Of a stretch of 64,000 nucleotides of DNA, positions 33,598-44,484 are shown piece by piece. The notes under the pieces were generated by a model, which was not told the DNA's origin, ran no database searches, and saw only the letters and a list, made by a program, of their open reading frames with translations. How positions within the stretch are numbered: the first letter of the stretch is position 1; each line of letters opens with the position of its first letter. Source of the DNA: Gentiana macrophylla (Eukaryota > Streptophyta > Magnoliopsida > Gentianales > Gentianaceae); the NCBI GenBank assembly GCA_026214975.1, contig JAOBSW010001236.1, positions 62,001 to 126,000 of the forward strand, in the 5' to 3' direction. A program made the translations under genes and the position numbers.

Positions 33598-33868
33598 GAG
33601 TAAAAATAGAGGCACAACAAAAATTACACAACGGATGCCACAACATGATCTCCCACCCTTGATTTTGAAATGTCCACATCACAATCAATTAACACTCATC
33701 AAAGAGTAATGATAGATGCACAACAAAAATTACACAACGGATGCCACATCCATCCTTGATTTTGATGAGTGTTAATTGATTGTGATGTGGACCCTTCAAA
33801 ATCAAGGGTGGGAAATCATGTTGTGACATCCGTTGTGTAATTTTTGTTGTGCCTCTATCATTATTCCA
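33598..33868. mobile_element. foldback MITE, copies 4 and 5 nested
   Basis: A truncated copy (33598-33703) runs straight into a second one (33704-33868). Both belong to the GAGTAATGATAG family. The inverted arms around 33770-33800 and 33650-33690 can pair across copies. Confidence 0.8.
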
Positions 33869-34129
33869 ATTTAAATTATGACGTCGCAAAAAAAAAAGAA
33901 AAACAAAATAAATAATAAATATAATAAAAATTAAGAAGGTTCAATTATAATATTACAGAAAGTAGACGTTGGGCAATTGCATTGCGTATATTAAAAGGCT
34001 ATATCAGGTGAATTATTATGATATAGAAAGAAACAGACGTGAAGATATGATGTTACGTTTTTTTAATTTTTGTTTTTGAAAGCTAATGCAGTCAAAAATC
34101 AAATATACGTTCAATTAGCATCGAAGTGG

Positions 34130-34240
34130 CACGGTCACACAAGGATTACTCTTTCTCAGAGAAAGTATGCACTTGAGATCTTTAAAAGATACTGGTTTCT
34201 TAGGGACAAAACCATCTTTTTATCCGAAACCTTTTGGTCC
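34130..34240 (+). pseudogene. Copia RT fragment
   Basis: Residues LSQRKYALEIFKRYWFL match the reverse transcriptase region after the catalytic loop in Copia. About 110 bp, no flanking element parts. Confidence 0.6.
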
Positions 34241-34689
34241 GACTAATTTATGTAACTATTAAATTGACCAGATCTTGCGTTTTCAGTGCACACGCTTAAT
34301 TTTAATCCAACCTTCCGGCTGCACGTCAAGTATATTACGTCATATTTATTGAAGAGCCATGCATGCAGCCATGCAAAATTATCCAAAATAACAGCAAAGC
34401 AGCACATCAGCAGATATTGGCTCGAATTATTTTTGAATTATGATCATGGAGAGATAAAGAAGGTGTTTGATCATGTTTAAACCGAGTGTTTTGGTGATCA
34501 AGAGTTTGAAAGCCACACAATCTTTTATATATTGATAAGATAATTTGTTATGTTTAAATTCAAAAGAGGATTATCCTATTTTATTGTAATTACTTTCGAA
34601 GAGGATTATCCTATTTTGTTGTAATTATCCTATTGGATCAGAGAAGGACATGGTTTGCTGCAAAAGACTAAGACACCCCTCATCTGGCA

Positions 34690-35927
34690 TTTTATGGACA
34701 AAGGCCACATCAAATGAGTGATTCACAACCAAGGTTCAATTCTGCAGGTAGAGGGTTTCAGGCACAACAATCAAAGGGGACATCAGGACCATCAGATCAG
34801 ACTAAGAAGGTGTTCAGAAGGATGTCCAGAGCAGAAAGAGATCAATACAAGGCTGAAACATGTGACTTATGTGGAGTTCAAGGGCATATCTCCAAAATCT
34901 GTTGGTGGAACAATAAGGCAAAAGAGGAGATTCTTCCTCAAGCATTATCGGCCTTGACATTGGACAATACTGATTGCAGAGATCTTGAGTGGTGATGGAC
35001 ACAGTGCCACAAACCACATGATGAGTAATTCTAACCTTTGCATAACTTACACACATACTCAGTCCAAATTTTATGTAATTATTGGAAATGGAACTGCATC
35101 GCCCATACAGGAGCCTTTGGAGATATTCATGTCACCTATAAAAATGAATTTTTAGTCATCAGATGTTTTGTTGGTGCCTAATATGACCAAAAACCTAATT
35201 TCATTAGGCAACTTACAAAACAATATGATGCACATTGCTTATTCACTAATGCCGATTTCATTTCAAGGCAAACAAAGCAGACGAGATCTTCACGAAGGGA
35301 GGATGTAGAGGACTATATGCTCTCCCAAGTGATCACCATGCCCTTGCAAAGACACAAAGACAAAGTCATGCACCACTTTGAAGTTTGGCACCGAGAGATT
35401 AGGCCATATTCGATTTCCCACGATTCATGCTTTAAAAAATAAAGGATTCATTGATTTTTTTTAGGCACCAATAAGCAGGAGCATTTATGTGAAAGTTGTC
35501 AGTTAGGCAAACTTTCAAAGCTTCCTTTTACTCATTCTGAACATGTTTCTTCCAGTATTTTTGAATTGATCCATTGTGATCTTTGGGTCCCTGCCCCTGT
35601 TGAATCCATAGGCAAATTCCATTATTATGCTAGCTTTGTTGATGATTTTTCCAAGTATATTTGGCTTGTTCCTTTTAAAGCACAAATCAGATTTCTTTAA
35701 TGTTTTTATTTATTTTGAAAAATATGCTCAAACTCAGTTTAACAAATCTATAAAACAGTTTCACTCAGATGGAGGGGGAGAATTTGTCAACACTCCCCTC
35801 ACAAACCACCTATTAAAACAAGGCATCACACACTTAATTACTTGCCCTCACACACCTCAACATAATGGCACTGTTGAAAGAAGGCACAGAACCATCAGAG
35901 AACTAGGACTAACCATGCTTTTCCACG
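34690..35927 (+). pseudogene. Copia gag end to integrase, cut by UGT fragment
   Basis: Gag C-terminus with a CCHC knuckle (CDLCGVQGHISKIC) at 34861-34902. The protease is barely readable. The integrase zinc-binding region is at about 35390-35530 and includes CESCQLGKLSK. The integrase core is at about 35570-35927, with FVDDFSKYIWLVPF, FHSDGGGEF and CPHTPQHNGTVERRHRT. The frame is shifted near 35690. The match stops near 35927, where the UGT copy begins. Confidence 0.8.
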
Positions 35928-36391
35928 TTTATGCTCGAAAGGGTACCCCAACAAGAAATCCTATCCCACGTTTCTGTCGGTGCATTCTTGAGCCATTGTG
36001 GATGGAACTCAACCCTCGAAGCTCTCAGCAACGGTGTCCCGATCTTTCCGTGGCCGATGGAGTTTGAGCAACCCTTTAACGCCAAAATGGTGGAGGAAGA
36101 ACTTGGAGTAGGGTTCAGGGTTGCCAATGGTGTGGAAGTTGCGGTAAAGCATGAAGAAATTGCAGACAAAATTATATAAGACGATAATTGATGAGACTGA
36201 TCAAGGAAAGGCTATCAGAAACAAATCTTATCAAGTGAAGGAAATATTGAACAAGGCTAATTGGGATCAAGAACTGGATAAGATTCTTGATATTGCTGCC
36301 ATGCAGAAGAACAACTTTTGAAATTAACTAGTTTTGAAGGCAAAACAACGTCTCACTATATCATTAATACAAGATGATTCTACTCCGAAAA
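35928..36391 (+). pseudogene. partial UGT second copy (3' end)
   Basis: It corresponds to 24530-24945 of the intact gene, roughly from the PSPG box to just past the stop, with a few per cent of differences. The first PSPG tryptophan is replaced (ERVPQQ instead of EWAPQQ). An in-frame TAA at about 36177 truncates it after ADKII. The rest continues to the original C-terminal region in a shifted frame. There is no 5' half; a Copia integrase abuts it instead. Confidence 0.9.
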
Positions 36392-36407
36392 GGAACGTCC
36401 GTAATGA

Positions 36408-36826
36408 TCAAGGTAGTTTGGTTCATGCTTTCTCTGCTTTTCTTGGAACTGCCAATAGTTTTGAAGCTGAAGTCAAAGCACTCTACTATGGTGTGGACTT
36501 TTGTGCTAGGAATGATATTTTTCCACTTATTGTGGAAACGGACTCGTTGGTCCTCTTTTACATTTTACAAGATGACAAGCCGATTCTTTGGGAGCAACAT
36601 GATTTTTCTTCATCAAGCTCGACAAATTATTCGAGCTCGTGGTTTCACCATTCGGCATATTTATAGAGAAGCGAATGCGATTATGGATTTCTTAGCTAAG
36701 TCCTCGAGTTCCACCGGCTTATCCCGTCATTATGATAACCACACACCTATTCTTTGGGAGTTACGCCTTCTTATTCTTCGCGATAGACTTGGATTGCCTG
36801 CTATTCGCTTGGTCAAACAAAGATGA
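36408..36826 (+). pseudogene. LINE RNase H domain
   Basis: The RVT_3-type RNase H domain of the LINE polyprotein. It includes SFEAEVKALYYGVDFC, with the conserved glutamate, and IVETDSLVLF, with the second aspartate. A frameshift near 36600 moves it to the frame ending IRHIYREANAIMDFLAK and the TGA at 36824-36826. The first catalytic region is lost with the 5' truncation. Confidence 0.8.
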
Positions 36827-36836
36827 TTTTTAGGAA

Positions 36837-36862
36837 GCACTCTTCAATGTATTGAAGAGTGC
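36837..36862 (+). other. LINE 3' UTR stem-loop, 10 nt after stop
   Basis: A perfect 12-bp stem, GCACTCTTCAAT and its complement, with a 2-nt loop. It starts 10 nt after the LINE stop codon. A second, weaker stem-loop is at 37025-37049 (GCACCCTTCA with TGGAGGGTGC). Confidence 0.9.
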
Positions 36863-37571
36863 AAACCAAAGTTGTCTCTATCCTTACTATCTCTTCTTTA
36901 TTTTGTTTTAATTATATGTCATATCACCACGATTTGTTACAGGAGAAAAACTTCACGTTAAGTAGAATGGATCAAATCTTGGAGTGCCGACATTAATAAG
37001 GAGGCTTGGAGCATCTCTTGGGAAGCACCCTTCAATTTTTGGAGGGTGCAAACCATTTTGAAAGCACTACGGACACTCATCATTTCAACTATCCATAATC
37101 AAGATAAGACGACAATCAACATTTCTTTCAAGACGGATGATGATGATCACAAACAAAGCTTCTATTACTATATTTTTCATTTTTATTTGTATTTTTGGTT
37201 TTTTTTTTTTTTTTTTTGAAGCATAGGGTCTTTGTACTCTTCTATCATGCGCAGGATTTTCCCACACCGGGTTTGCCACGCATAGGTTTTAAGGAGGCAG
37301 GGCTATGCTTCGTCTACGCAATTAGGTATAAGGGGAGGGCCAGGATATAGCTTTGTACGAACCTTTTCTTTTCTTTCTAATAAAAGGCTTCGTTCATTAA
37401 AAAAAATAAAAAATAAAAAAATTACATCATGAAGGTTTTCACATATTAGTTTGCTTTCCACTCACTAATCAATGATATACAAGCGTGTGGTGAAACAATG
37501 TATTTGCCTCTATCATTTTATCTTTTGAAAAATAAAGTCTTAAATTTGGAGCCAAAAACTCAATCTTACAT

Positions 37572-38125
37572 AGGGTAATTTCCCGATAATCCCGACTCGT
37601 CCCGACTCCCATCCTGATCCCATCCCGAAATTTCGGGATTTTTTCGGACCCGAAAAATGCGGAAACGGGATCGGGTATAAAACTCAATCCCGTCGGGTTC
37701 CCGATCCCGACCCGAATACATATATATATAAAACATTTTTCATCCCGATATAAATACCCACAACCCTAAATACTAAAAACATAAACATAATACACTCTCT
37801 ACTTCTGTCCTTTCTTATTTTCTCTGCACTTCTCTTCTCTGCTCTCTAATATTCCAGAGTGTTCTTCTTCACAAAATCCACACACCTTCACTGGCCGTCG
37901 ATCTGTCGCCGTTAACTCATTTCTCCGTCCCCACCTTCTGAACTATTGTTTTGATCAAGTAATCGTTGTCGATTTTTCTACATTAACATGAATATTTTTT
38001 AACATCATATGTTCGGGACATTCACTCCCGACCCGACGCAAGAAAAATTGAATCATGAATCTTGTCAGGACGGGTTTCGGATAGGAGGTTTACGGGTCGG
38101 GTCACGACCCGATGCCACCCCTAGT
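37572..38125. mobile_element. hAT-like non-autonomous element
   Basis: About 554 bp inserted in the flank of the second UGT copy. The 8-bp sequence TCTTACAT occurs on both sides (37564-37571 and 38126-38133) but only once in the intact UGT flank (25178-25185). Ends are AGGGTAATTT and CCACCCCTAGT, imperfectly inverted. Subterminal DNA is dense in CCCGA(T/C)CCCG and CGGGTCGGG words. There is no coding frame. Confidence 0.8.
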
Positions 38126-38133
38126 TCTTACAT

Positions 38134-38521
38134 GTAACTTTTTTCTTATGAACGGCTAGGTTTTTATTAAAGCCAGTAAGATGCTTAGTAAAGACAAAAA
38201 CCGGCCCACACAAACTAAGGCCTAAGCATAAGCAGCAGCAAAAAGGAGATAAAAAGAGGAGCCACCTAAAAACAAAACAAATTAGACCCACTGTCTACAA
38301 CTTCTAGCCGGCCTGGGCTTTTCACAGAGTAGACAATCGTTGGCATAGAGACGGTCTTACCCTGAAGTTTTATGATGAGAGCTTTCCGCCATAGCCTACA
38401 CAGGTCAAGACATCGGTCAAGAGGGATCATCACCAATATTTTTCTAGCTTCCCTGGCCCCGTGAAGTTATCAATCGCGTCCTTCCATTCTGTGAACTTCT
38501 AATCATTGTCTTTAACTCTTA
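38134..38521. other. UGT-copy flank then unassigned
   Basis: 38134-38220 still matches the intact UGT flank (25185-25260). The remainder has no recognisable feature. Confidence 0.45.
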
Positions 38522-38774
38522 CTCGAGCCCTCCGTCCCATAATATAAGGTCTTTTGGTCATTTCACACAGTTTAAGAAAGCCTAATAAATGAGTTAGTTT
38601 TTAATATTTCAATGCAAAATATTGTATTATTTGTTGACACTAGCTAATAATATTACATTGTTTAATGTGAAAGTAAAAACAATACATTTAATATTGTATT
38701 GTTTTGTGAGAAAGATTTATATTTTGGGACAACACAAAAAATTCAAAAGACCCTATATTTCGGGACGGAGGGAG
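38522..38774. mobile_element. Stowaway-like MITE
   Basis: About 253 bp flanked by TA (38520-38521 and 38775-38776). Inverted ends CCCTCCGTCCCATAATATAA and the complement of CTCCCTCCGTCCCGAAATAT. AT-rich, non-coding. Confidence 0.85.
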
Positions 38775-38776
38775 TA

Positions 38777-39199
38777 TGTTGTAATAAAATCAGTAAAAAA
38801 AAAAAAAAAAACTGCAAATCTTGGGTCAATATAAAACCGTTGGATATATTTGAGGGAAGAATCATGACGACAAAAATTAATAAATAGGCGCGGAAGGACA
38901 AAAGTAACATTTTCATGATTATAAAAACAAAAATCACAATTGTTAATTTAAAATTATTCTTCACGTATGTTAATGTTATTTTGTGTTTCACAATTGTTAT
39001 TCATATTTACTCTATTGTTACTTCATATTTGTTACTTCATAATTGTTAGTTTTATCCTGATTAAATTACAGTTTCCTTCTATCCCTATTTTTTTTTTTTT
39101 TGATAATTTTGTCCTTCTGGACAAAAATCAATATATTTGATGCAGCCTAAAATATTGTGTACCGTCATAATAGATTTGCTACAATTAATTTCCAACTTT
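38777..39199. other. AT-rich spacer
   Basis: Contains an A run at 38797-38813, a T run at 39089-39101 and no recognisable gene. Confidence 0.4.
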
Positions 39200-39950
39200 T
39201 TGAGTTACTTTTGGCTTGCTTCTCTCAAATCCGCTGCTTACCTACCTACCCCATCCCCACCCTCTCCCCCTCCCCTCTTTCCCTCCTCCTTTCGTAATCG
39301 GTAGTTAGCTACATTGTCCGCCGTGCAACCTCAATGTCTTCACAGGATACAACCACTCCCGATCTTTTTCCCTCATTGATTTTGCTATAATAAAGAAATC
39401 TACATGAGAAATTATATTATTAATTTGTTAATTAATTTTGGTTCAAATTTTGAATTGATCTTGTTTTACAGGTTGAAAAAATTTCATTCGGCTGTAATAA
39501 AAAATTCACTGTTTTCCGTTAAGTTGTTGTTAGCCATGGAAAGTTGTTGTTTGCCATTGAACGATGTAAAATTGCTTTGCAGTGATCGAAACAACACAAA
39601 CCCTAGCCTAAAGTGACTCATGCCTGGCTATGAAGGATTACCTCGATGCGGCGGAGGTAGCTAACTACCGATTACCTCGATGCGGCGGAGGCCTTGGAAA
39701 TCCAAAGGCGCGTAGAGGGCCCTTTTATAGGTTTTAGACAGCCTTAGATCGGTTTTAGTATATGGGAGGGAAAGAAAACCTCAAACAAAAAGACCAAAAT
39801 AATATAATTGAGGAAACCATGAGCTTAACAAGGAAACACGAATTAAATTCACAATCAGAAAAAATGGCTACTGAGGGAGAGTGGGTTAGAGTGAGAAAAT
39901 CTAAGAGAACTAGAGTGTTAGGTGTGGATCAAGTTTCCGGTGGCCATGAA
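39200..39950 (+). mobile_element. possible LINE 5' region
   Basis: A pyrimidine-rich leader at 39240-39295 is followed by short reading frames. At 39638-39692 the motif GATTACCTCGATGCGGCGGA occurs twice. The frame at 39762 includes KMATEGEWVRVRKSKR, a basic stretch like plant LINE ORF1 starts. The match is weak. Confidence 0.35.
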
Positions 39951-41345
39951 GCAAGGAGATACAGGAATCGGTTTGACTCCAATATACTTACCCAGATTAT
40001 ATGTATGCTGCATCTCCAATTTATGGCTGATGGCACCCTTCAAGTATCTGTCCACATTCTTGAAAGTGTGGAACTTTGATTTCTGGATGCAAATTCTAAA
40101 TTTTGCAAAACTTTTCTAAATTGTCTTGTGTTATCTTCCTGCTCCAATTTATGGCTGATGGCCATACATTTTGCAAAACTTTTCTAAATTTTCTTGTGTT
40201 ATCTTCCTGCTCCTTAGTGGCTTGCTTCCCCAGCAAGATCAGATCATCAACAAAAAAAAAGGTGGGAAAGAGGAGGACCATGTCTCCCAAGCTTCAGGAG
40301 TTTCCAATGCTTCAGATGCACTTGTCTATCAATAAGGATGCTCAGAACTTCCATGCACAAATCGAAGGGATAGAGGTCCAGAGGGTGTCCCTGTCTCAGA
40401 TCCCTCTGTGGAGTTATTCGGGTCAATTTATTGCCATTCCAGAGGATTTATAGTCTTGAGGTTCTCAGAATAAACATAATCAAATGAATAATTTGACAAC
40501 CCCAGATTCACAAGGATTATTTCTAGGAAGGTCGAGCTAACTTTGTTATACGCCTTCTCGAGGTCTATCTTCAACACCATCCCTAATTTTCTGCCCTTTC
40601 TATTTTTGAATTGATGGATCACTTCGTGGGCAATGATGATATTACATGTACTACCCTTTCCTGGTATGAAGGCCGATTAAGTATTACCTACAAGTTTCCC
40701 AATAACTGATTGAAATCTATTGGCTATAACCTTTGTAATGATCTTGACACAAACATTAGTTAGTGCAATTGGTCTAAACTGAGAGATACTCTCTGGGGGT
40801 TGGTCTTAGGAATAAATGTTATGAGGTTTCATTTTGTTCATTGTCAAACTCCCCATGAGCAAATGCGTCAGAGACAAATTTGAGAATAGAAGAGCTAACA
40901 ATTAGCCAGTACCTTTTCAAGAAGCAAGCAGAGATTCCACCCGGACCTGGGGTCTTGAAATTTCCCATTTGAAAAACTGCATCCTATATTTCCTTCTTTG
41001 ACACTTGCTTATTAAGCCACTGGAGATCAGAATTGCTGAGAGCAGGTAAGTTGATACTCGGATCCCAATGAGTACTGTCTTAGTCAGTCCTATAAAGATT
41101 GGTGTAGAACTCCCTAGTCAGCTATTCTATCTCCCCCACTTCATAGATCCAATCACCCTGGTTGTTTTTCAACCAAGTCACCTTTTTTATTTGTTGACGT
41201 TTTATTGTGGATAGGTGGTAAACGTGAGTGTTCCTTTCACCATTTTCCATCCATTTCAGCTAAGATCTTTGAAGTCAGTAGGTTTTCGTCATATTCCAGA
41301 AAGTTGTGCATATCAGCCTTAAGAGTCTCATGGAGGTTGGCTAGG
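39951..41345 (-). pseudogene. LINE reverse transcriptase (minus strand)
   Basis: Read right to left this is a plant LINE RT. The N-terminal region has HLSTIKRQQIKK (about 41215-41180) and FQMGNFKTPGPGGISACF (about 40975-40925). The finger-palm region has LKIDLEKAYN (about 40570-40540), and RQG near 40410. The catalytic loop appears as FVDDLILLG (about 40260-40230) in place of YADD. A LGKYIGV motif is near 39990. A 100-bp stretch around the catalytic loop is duplicated (about 40085-40140 and 40165-40215). Many stops are present. Confidence 0.72.
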
Positions 41346-41385
41346 AAGGTGGAAAGGGACCTCTACATACTCTATTAGCAACATT

Positions 41386-41712
41386 TATAGGAAGCCTGAA
41401 ATAAGTTGAAGTAAGTTAGAAATGATTGTATAGGCTTTACTTAGAAGTCTGACATGTTGTATAAGTTCAGTCCGACAAGCACTGTACTAGACTTGTAGGT
41501 CAGCTCGGTAAAGACAACAAAGCAGCAGAGTGAAGACAGCCACGGCACCAGCACAGCAAAGTGAAGACCTATGGACTGACTTACAACCTAGGAAGTCTGT
41601 GATGACCGAGGGTAAGTCTAAGATAATATTACAAGTGATGAAACTCAAGTTTCTACAATATGGTGTACACTGATCTCACACAAATTAAGGATCAGTGAAG
41701 TAAATGACTATC
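41386..41712 (+). repeat. fragment of the solo-LTR family
   Basis: It matches 11850-12140 of the solo LTR (GCCTGAAATAAGTT, then GACATGTTGTATAAGTT and so on). Both LTR ends are missing. Confidence 0.78.
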
Positions 41713-41714
41713 GG

Positions 41715-41935
41715 CTAACAAACAAAGTCTACGATCCAAACATCAGCATGATGTGCTGAATCCCCAGCAACTAGAACCAGATCCTCATCAGAATGTTCAG
41801 CAGCCATAGTTGTTGTGCCATAATTTCTCTCATGTTGCTTTTTCATCTTTGGACAGTTGGACTTCCAATGTCCCTGCTCCTTACAGTAATTACAGACATT
41901 TGTGGGTTTTGGACCTTTGGACCCTGCCTTGATTT
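41715..41935 (-). pseudogene. Copia gag knuckle and protease start (minus strand)
   Basis: Residues CNYCKEQGHWKSNCPKMKK form an intact CCHC knuckle. DVWIVD at the end is the start of the protease. It is the same family as 14209-13672. It is cut at both ends. Confidence 0.75.
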
Positions 41936-41944
41936 CCTGGTGTT

Positions 41945-42288
41945 CTAAGAAGCAAGCAGTAGTGTCAAGGTCCAAAGATCGAGTTAAGTCTGAGTCCTTA
42001 GCAAATCTATCTCGAGAATTGGCTTGGATCGATCATATCTTGAAAGAAATGAAGATCGAATGTCCGAACTCTAACGACTTGGTGTGTGATCCCAGAACCG
42101 CTTCTCTTGCTCAAAACCATGTCTATCATGCTAGAACAAAGCACATCGATGTTGATGTTCACTTTGTTAGAGATAGAATTTTTAACAAAGAGCTGACAAT
42201 CAGCTACATACCCTCTGAAGTACAGATTGCAAATGTGTTCACTAAGGCTTTACCCTTCAATCAGTTCAGCAATTTCAGGACCAAATGA
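41945..42288 (+). pseudogene. Copia RNase H (plus strand)
   Basis: Residues ISWCSKKQAVVSRSK, ELAWIDHILKEM, HARTKHIDVDVHFVRDR and NVFTKAL mark the C-terminal RNase H of a Copia Pol. The segment after VSRS is altered (usually SSEAEYR). A stop precedes GATGGGGAG at 42318-42326, a possible polypurine tract. Confidence 0.8.
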
Positions 42289-42326
42289 AATGTTGTGTGT
42301 GGGACATCTAGTTTGAGATGGGGAGT

Positions 42327-43240
42327 TAGAAAATAAAGATGTGAATTTACGCGGATCTAGGAAAAGCGGTATTTGGATTCAAGTCTTTCTCCTCGACAAA
42401 ACTACAACAATTGCGTTGAAGCACCTTGGAATATTTTTCGAGAGCTCCTCGACACAGTCTCAACTTGTGAGAAAGCACCTTGGAATAACCTCAACACTTG
42501 GAAAACCTGTTTCTAAGCACCTTGGTATAGGACACCCACAAAGGTTGCTCAAGCCTTTGATAATCCGAAAGAACCTCTATCCAGAGAATTCAACACACTA
42601 ATCCAAGTGTAAAAAATATAAAATTTTATTATTGCAAAAGATGATGGTTCAAATACAAGTACATAGCTTGGGTATTTATAGGCTAGAAAATACATGAAAA
42701 TATAGATACATTGGACCAAAATTTCGTGCTATATCATTAACCAAAGGAGGACTTTTGGTTTTTCCAAGTACTTTCTTCAAAGGTTGCATCTTTTGAACTT
42801 TGGCTTGATGTATCTTGACAACTTGGATCCAATGAATCTAGATTTCTTCCAAGAATGTTCATCCTTCAAAAATGGCGCCCTTCATGATTATTTTGAGCTT
42901 TAATAATTAGCTAATAATAATTAATAAAGTATATATTATCATGTAGTAACACATTATAACATATGACTTAGTAAATAATTATTCTGATGGTCCGCGAGCG
43001 ATAATGACAGACTTGAATACTTCATAACTTTCTTCAAACATGGACTTAGATTCATATCATACCGCGCAATATCACATCAATATGTGAGGGTATATTTGTA
43101 CTTGTGCATTTATTGTGTTGTGTGTGTGATGTGGCAGTCACTTATATACTCCCATGTACTAGCAAATCTATCTTGAGAATCTAATATAACAAATTCTATC
43201 CTTTATCCAACTTCTCTCTGAGTGATATGTGTATGTGCCA
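42327..43240 (+). repeat. probable Copia LTR remnant and AT-rich DNA
   Basis: After the purine tract comes non-coding DNA with AGCACCTTGGAATA repeated near 42420, 42475 and 42515, then a GGGTATTTATAGGC box near 42672. The LTR ends are not defined. Confidence 0.4.
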
Positions 43241-43392
43241 TTAGGCTGAACTAGCTTTTTGTTATTTTCTTTCTTCGATCAAGTCAAATAACTTTTTTTC
43301 CTGAATGATATGTGTATGTGCCATTCGGCTGAATTGACCTAGCTTTGCCTATTTGTTATTGGGATAAGGGTCCTAAATGAAACAATATGAAA
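43241..43392. repeat. short direct repeat
   Basis: TGATATGTGTATGTGCCATT occurs at about 43221 and 43306. The stretch TTCTTCGATCAAGTCAAATAA at 43270-43290 recurs at 47521 and 48203. Confidence 0.6.
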
Positions 43393-43576
43393 GATGTTAG
43401 GCGAAAAGGACTATAAGAAAAGATTGTTATCAAAAGAGACATTTCATCAGTGAAAGTGAATTTGAAAGTGAATTTCAGTACAAAACCAACGCAATTCACT
43501 TTCAAATTCACTTTCACTGATGAAATGTCCTTTTTGACAATTGTTTTTCTTCTTATAGTCCTAAAATCCTGACATC
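43393..43576. mobile_element. palindromic foldback MITE
   Basis: 184 bp almost entirely an inverted repeat: GATGTTAGG at the left and its complement at the right, then AGGACTATAAG and long GTGAAAGTGAATTTGAAAGT arms, with an 18-bp centre near 43470-43490. Confidence 0.85.
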
Positions 43577-44000
43577 TTTTTTTTTAACGAAACCTTTTGT
43601 ATTAATTTAAAAATAAGGTTCGTACAAGCCGTATCCTGGCCCTCCCCTTATACCAAAAGACGTTGACTAAACATGGCACTGTCTCCTTAAAACCCATGGC
43701 TGTCAAACCCAGTGTGGGAAAATCCATACCATAGGAAAGAGTACAGCACCCCATGTTTCCAAAAGTATTAAGCTCCCCCAAAAAATGAAAATACAATAGG
43801 ATGCTAGGAGGAAAATCTCTATAGCAGCAACATGAGAGTCCCAGCAATCGGTTTCTTGAAAGTCATCGGGTTCTTGAAAGACATCCAAATCATAGTAAAA
43901 ACAAAACAAGACCGAAATGCAAGACGATAGAGGCAAAAGAGTAATCTTTGAAGGCTACTACGCATCCTTACTTACTCATAGTAGAATCTAAGGTAGGTTT

Positions 44001-44072
44001 GGGTATAGCAGGACTTGAACCTGCGACCATTAGGTTAAAAGCCCAATGCTCTACCAACTGAGCTATACACCA
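44001..44072 (-). tRNA. trnK: mitochondrial-type tRNA-Lys (UUU), relic
   Basis: A 72-nt cloverleaf on the minus strand. The D arm has GCTCAGTTGGTAGAGC, the anticodon loop CTTTTAA gives UUU, and the T arm has GCAGGTTCAAGTCCTGC. It has no intron, unlike plastid trnK, and fits plant mitochondrial trnK. The first acceptor base is T against C, so that pair is lost. It is probably not expressed in the nucleus. Confidence 0.82.
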
Positions 44073-44075
44073 CGA

Positions 44076-44484
<409 letters not shown>

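Larger units (their letters stand above)
36392..37418 (+). mobile_element. 5'-truncated LINE inserted in UGT copy 3' flank
   Basis: It holds the RNase H end of a LINE, a 3' untranslated region with two stem-loops, and a terminal AATAAAAGGCTTCGTTCATT followed by an A-rich tail at 37400-37418. Compared with the intact UGT flank, about 85 bp of target (about 24950-25035) is missing at the insertion and no target duplication is seen. It is the same family as the minus-strand LINE at 43580-47463, whose 3' untranslated end matches. Confidence 0.8.

Noticed and set aside
35931..36179. A second functional UGT
   Set aside because: It lacks the N-terminal acceptor domain, has lost the first PSPG tryptophan and stops early.
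44001..44072. A working nuclear tRNA-Lys gene
   Set aside because: It is mitochondrial in type, has a mismatched first acceptor pair and sits among dead organelle fragments within a LINE.
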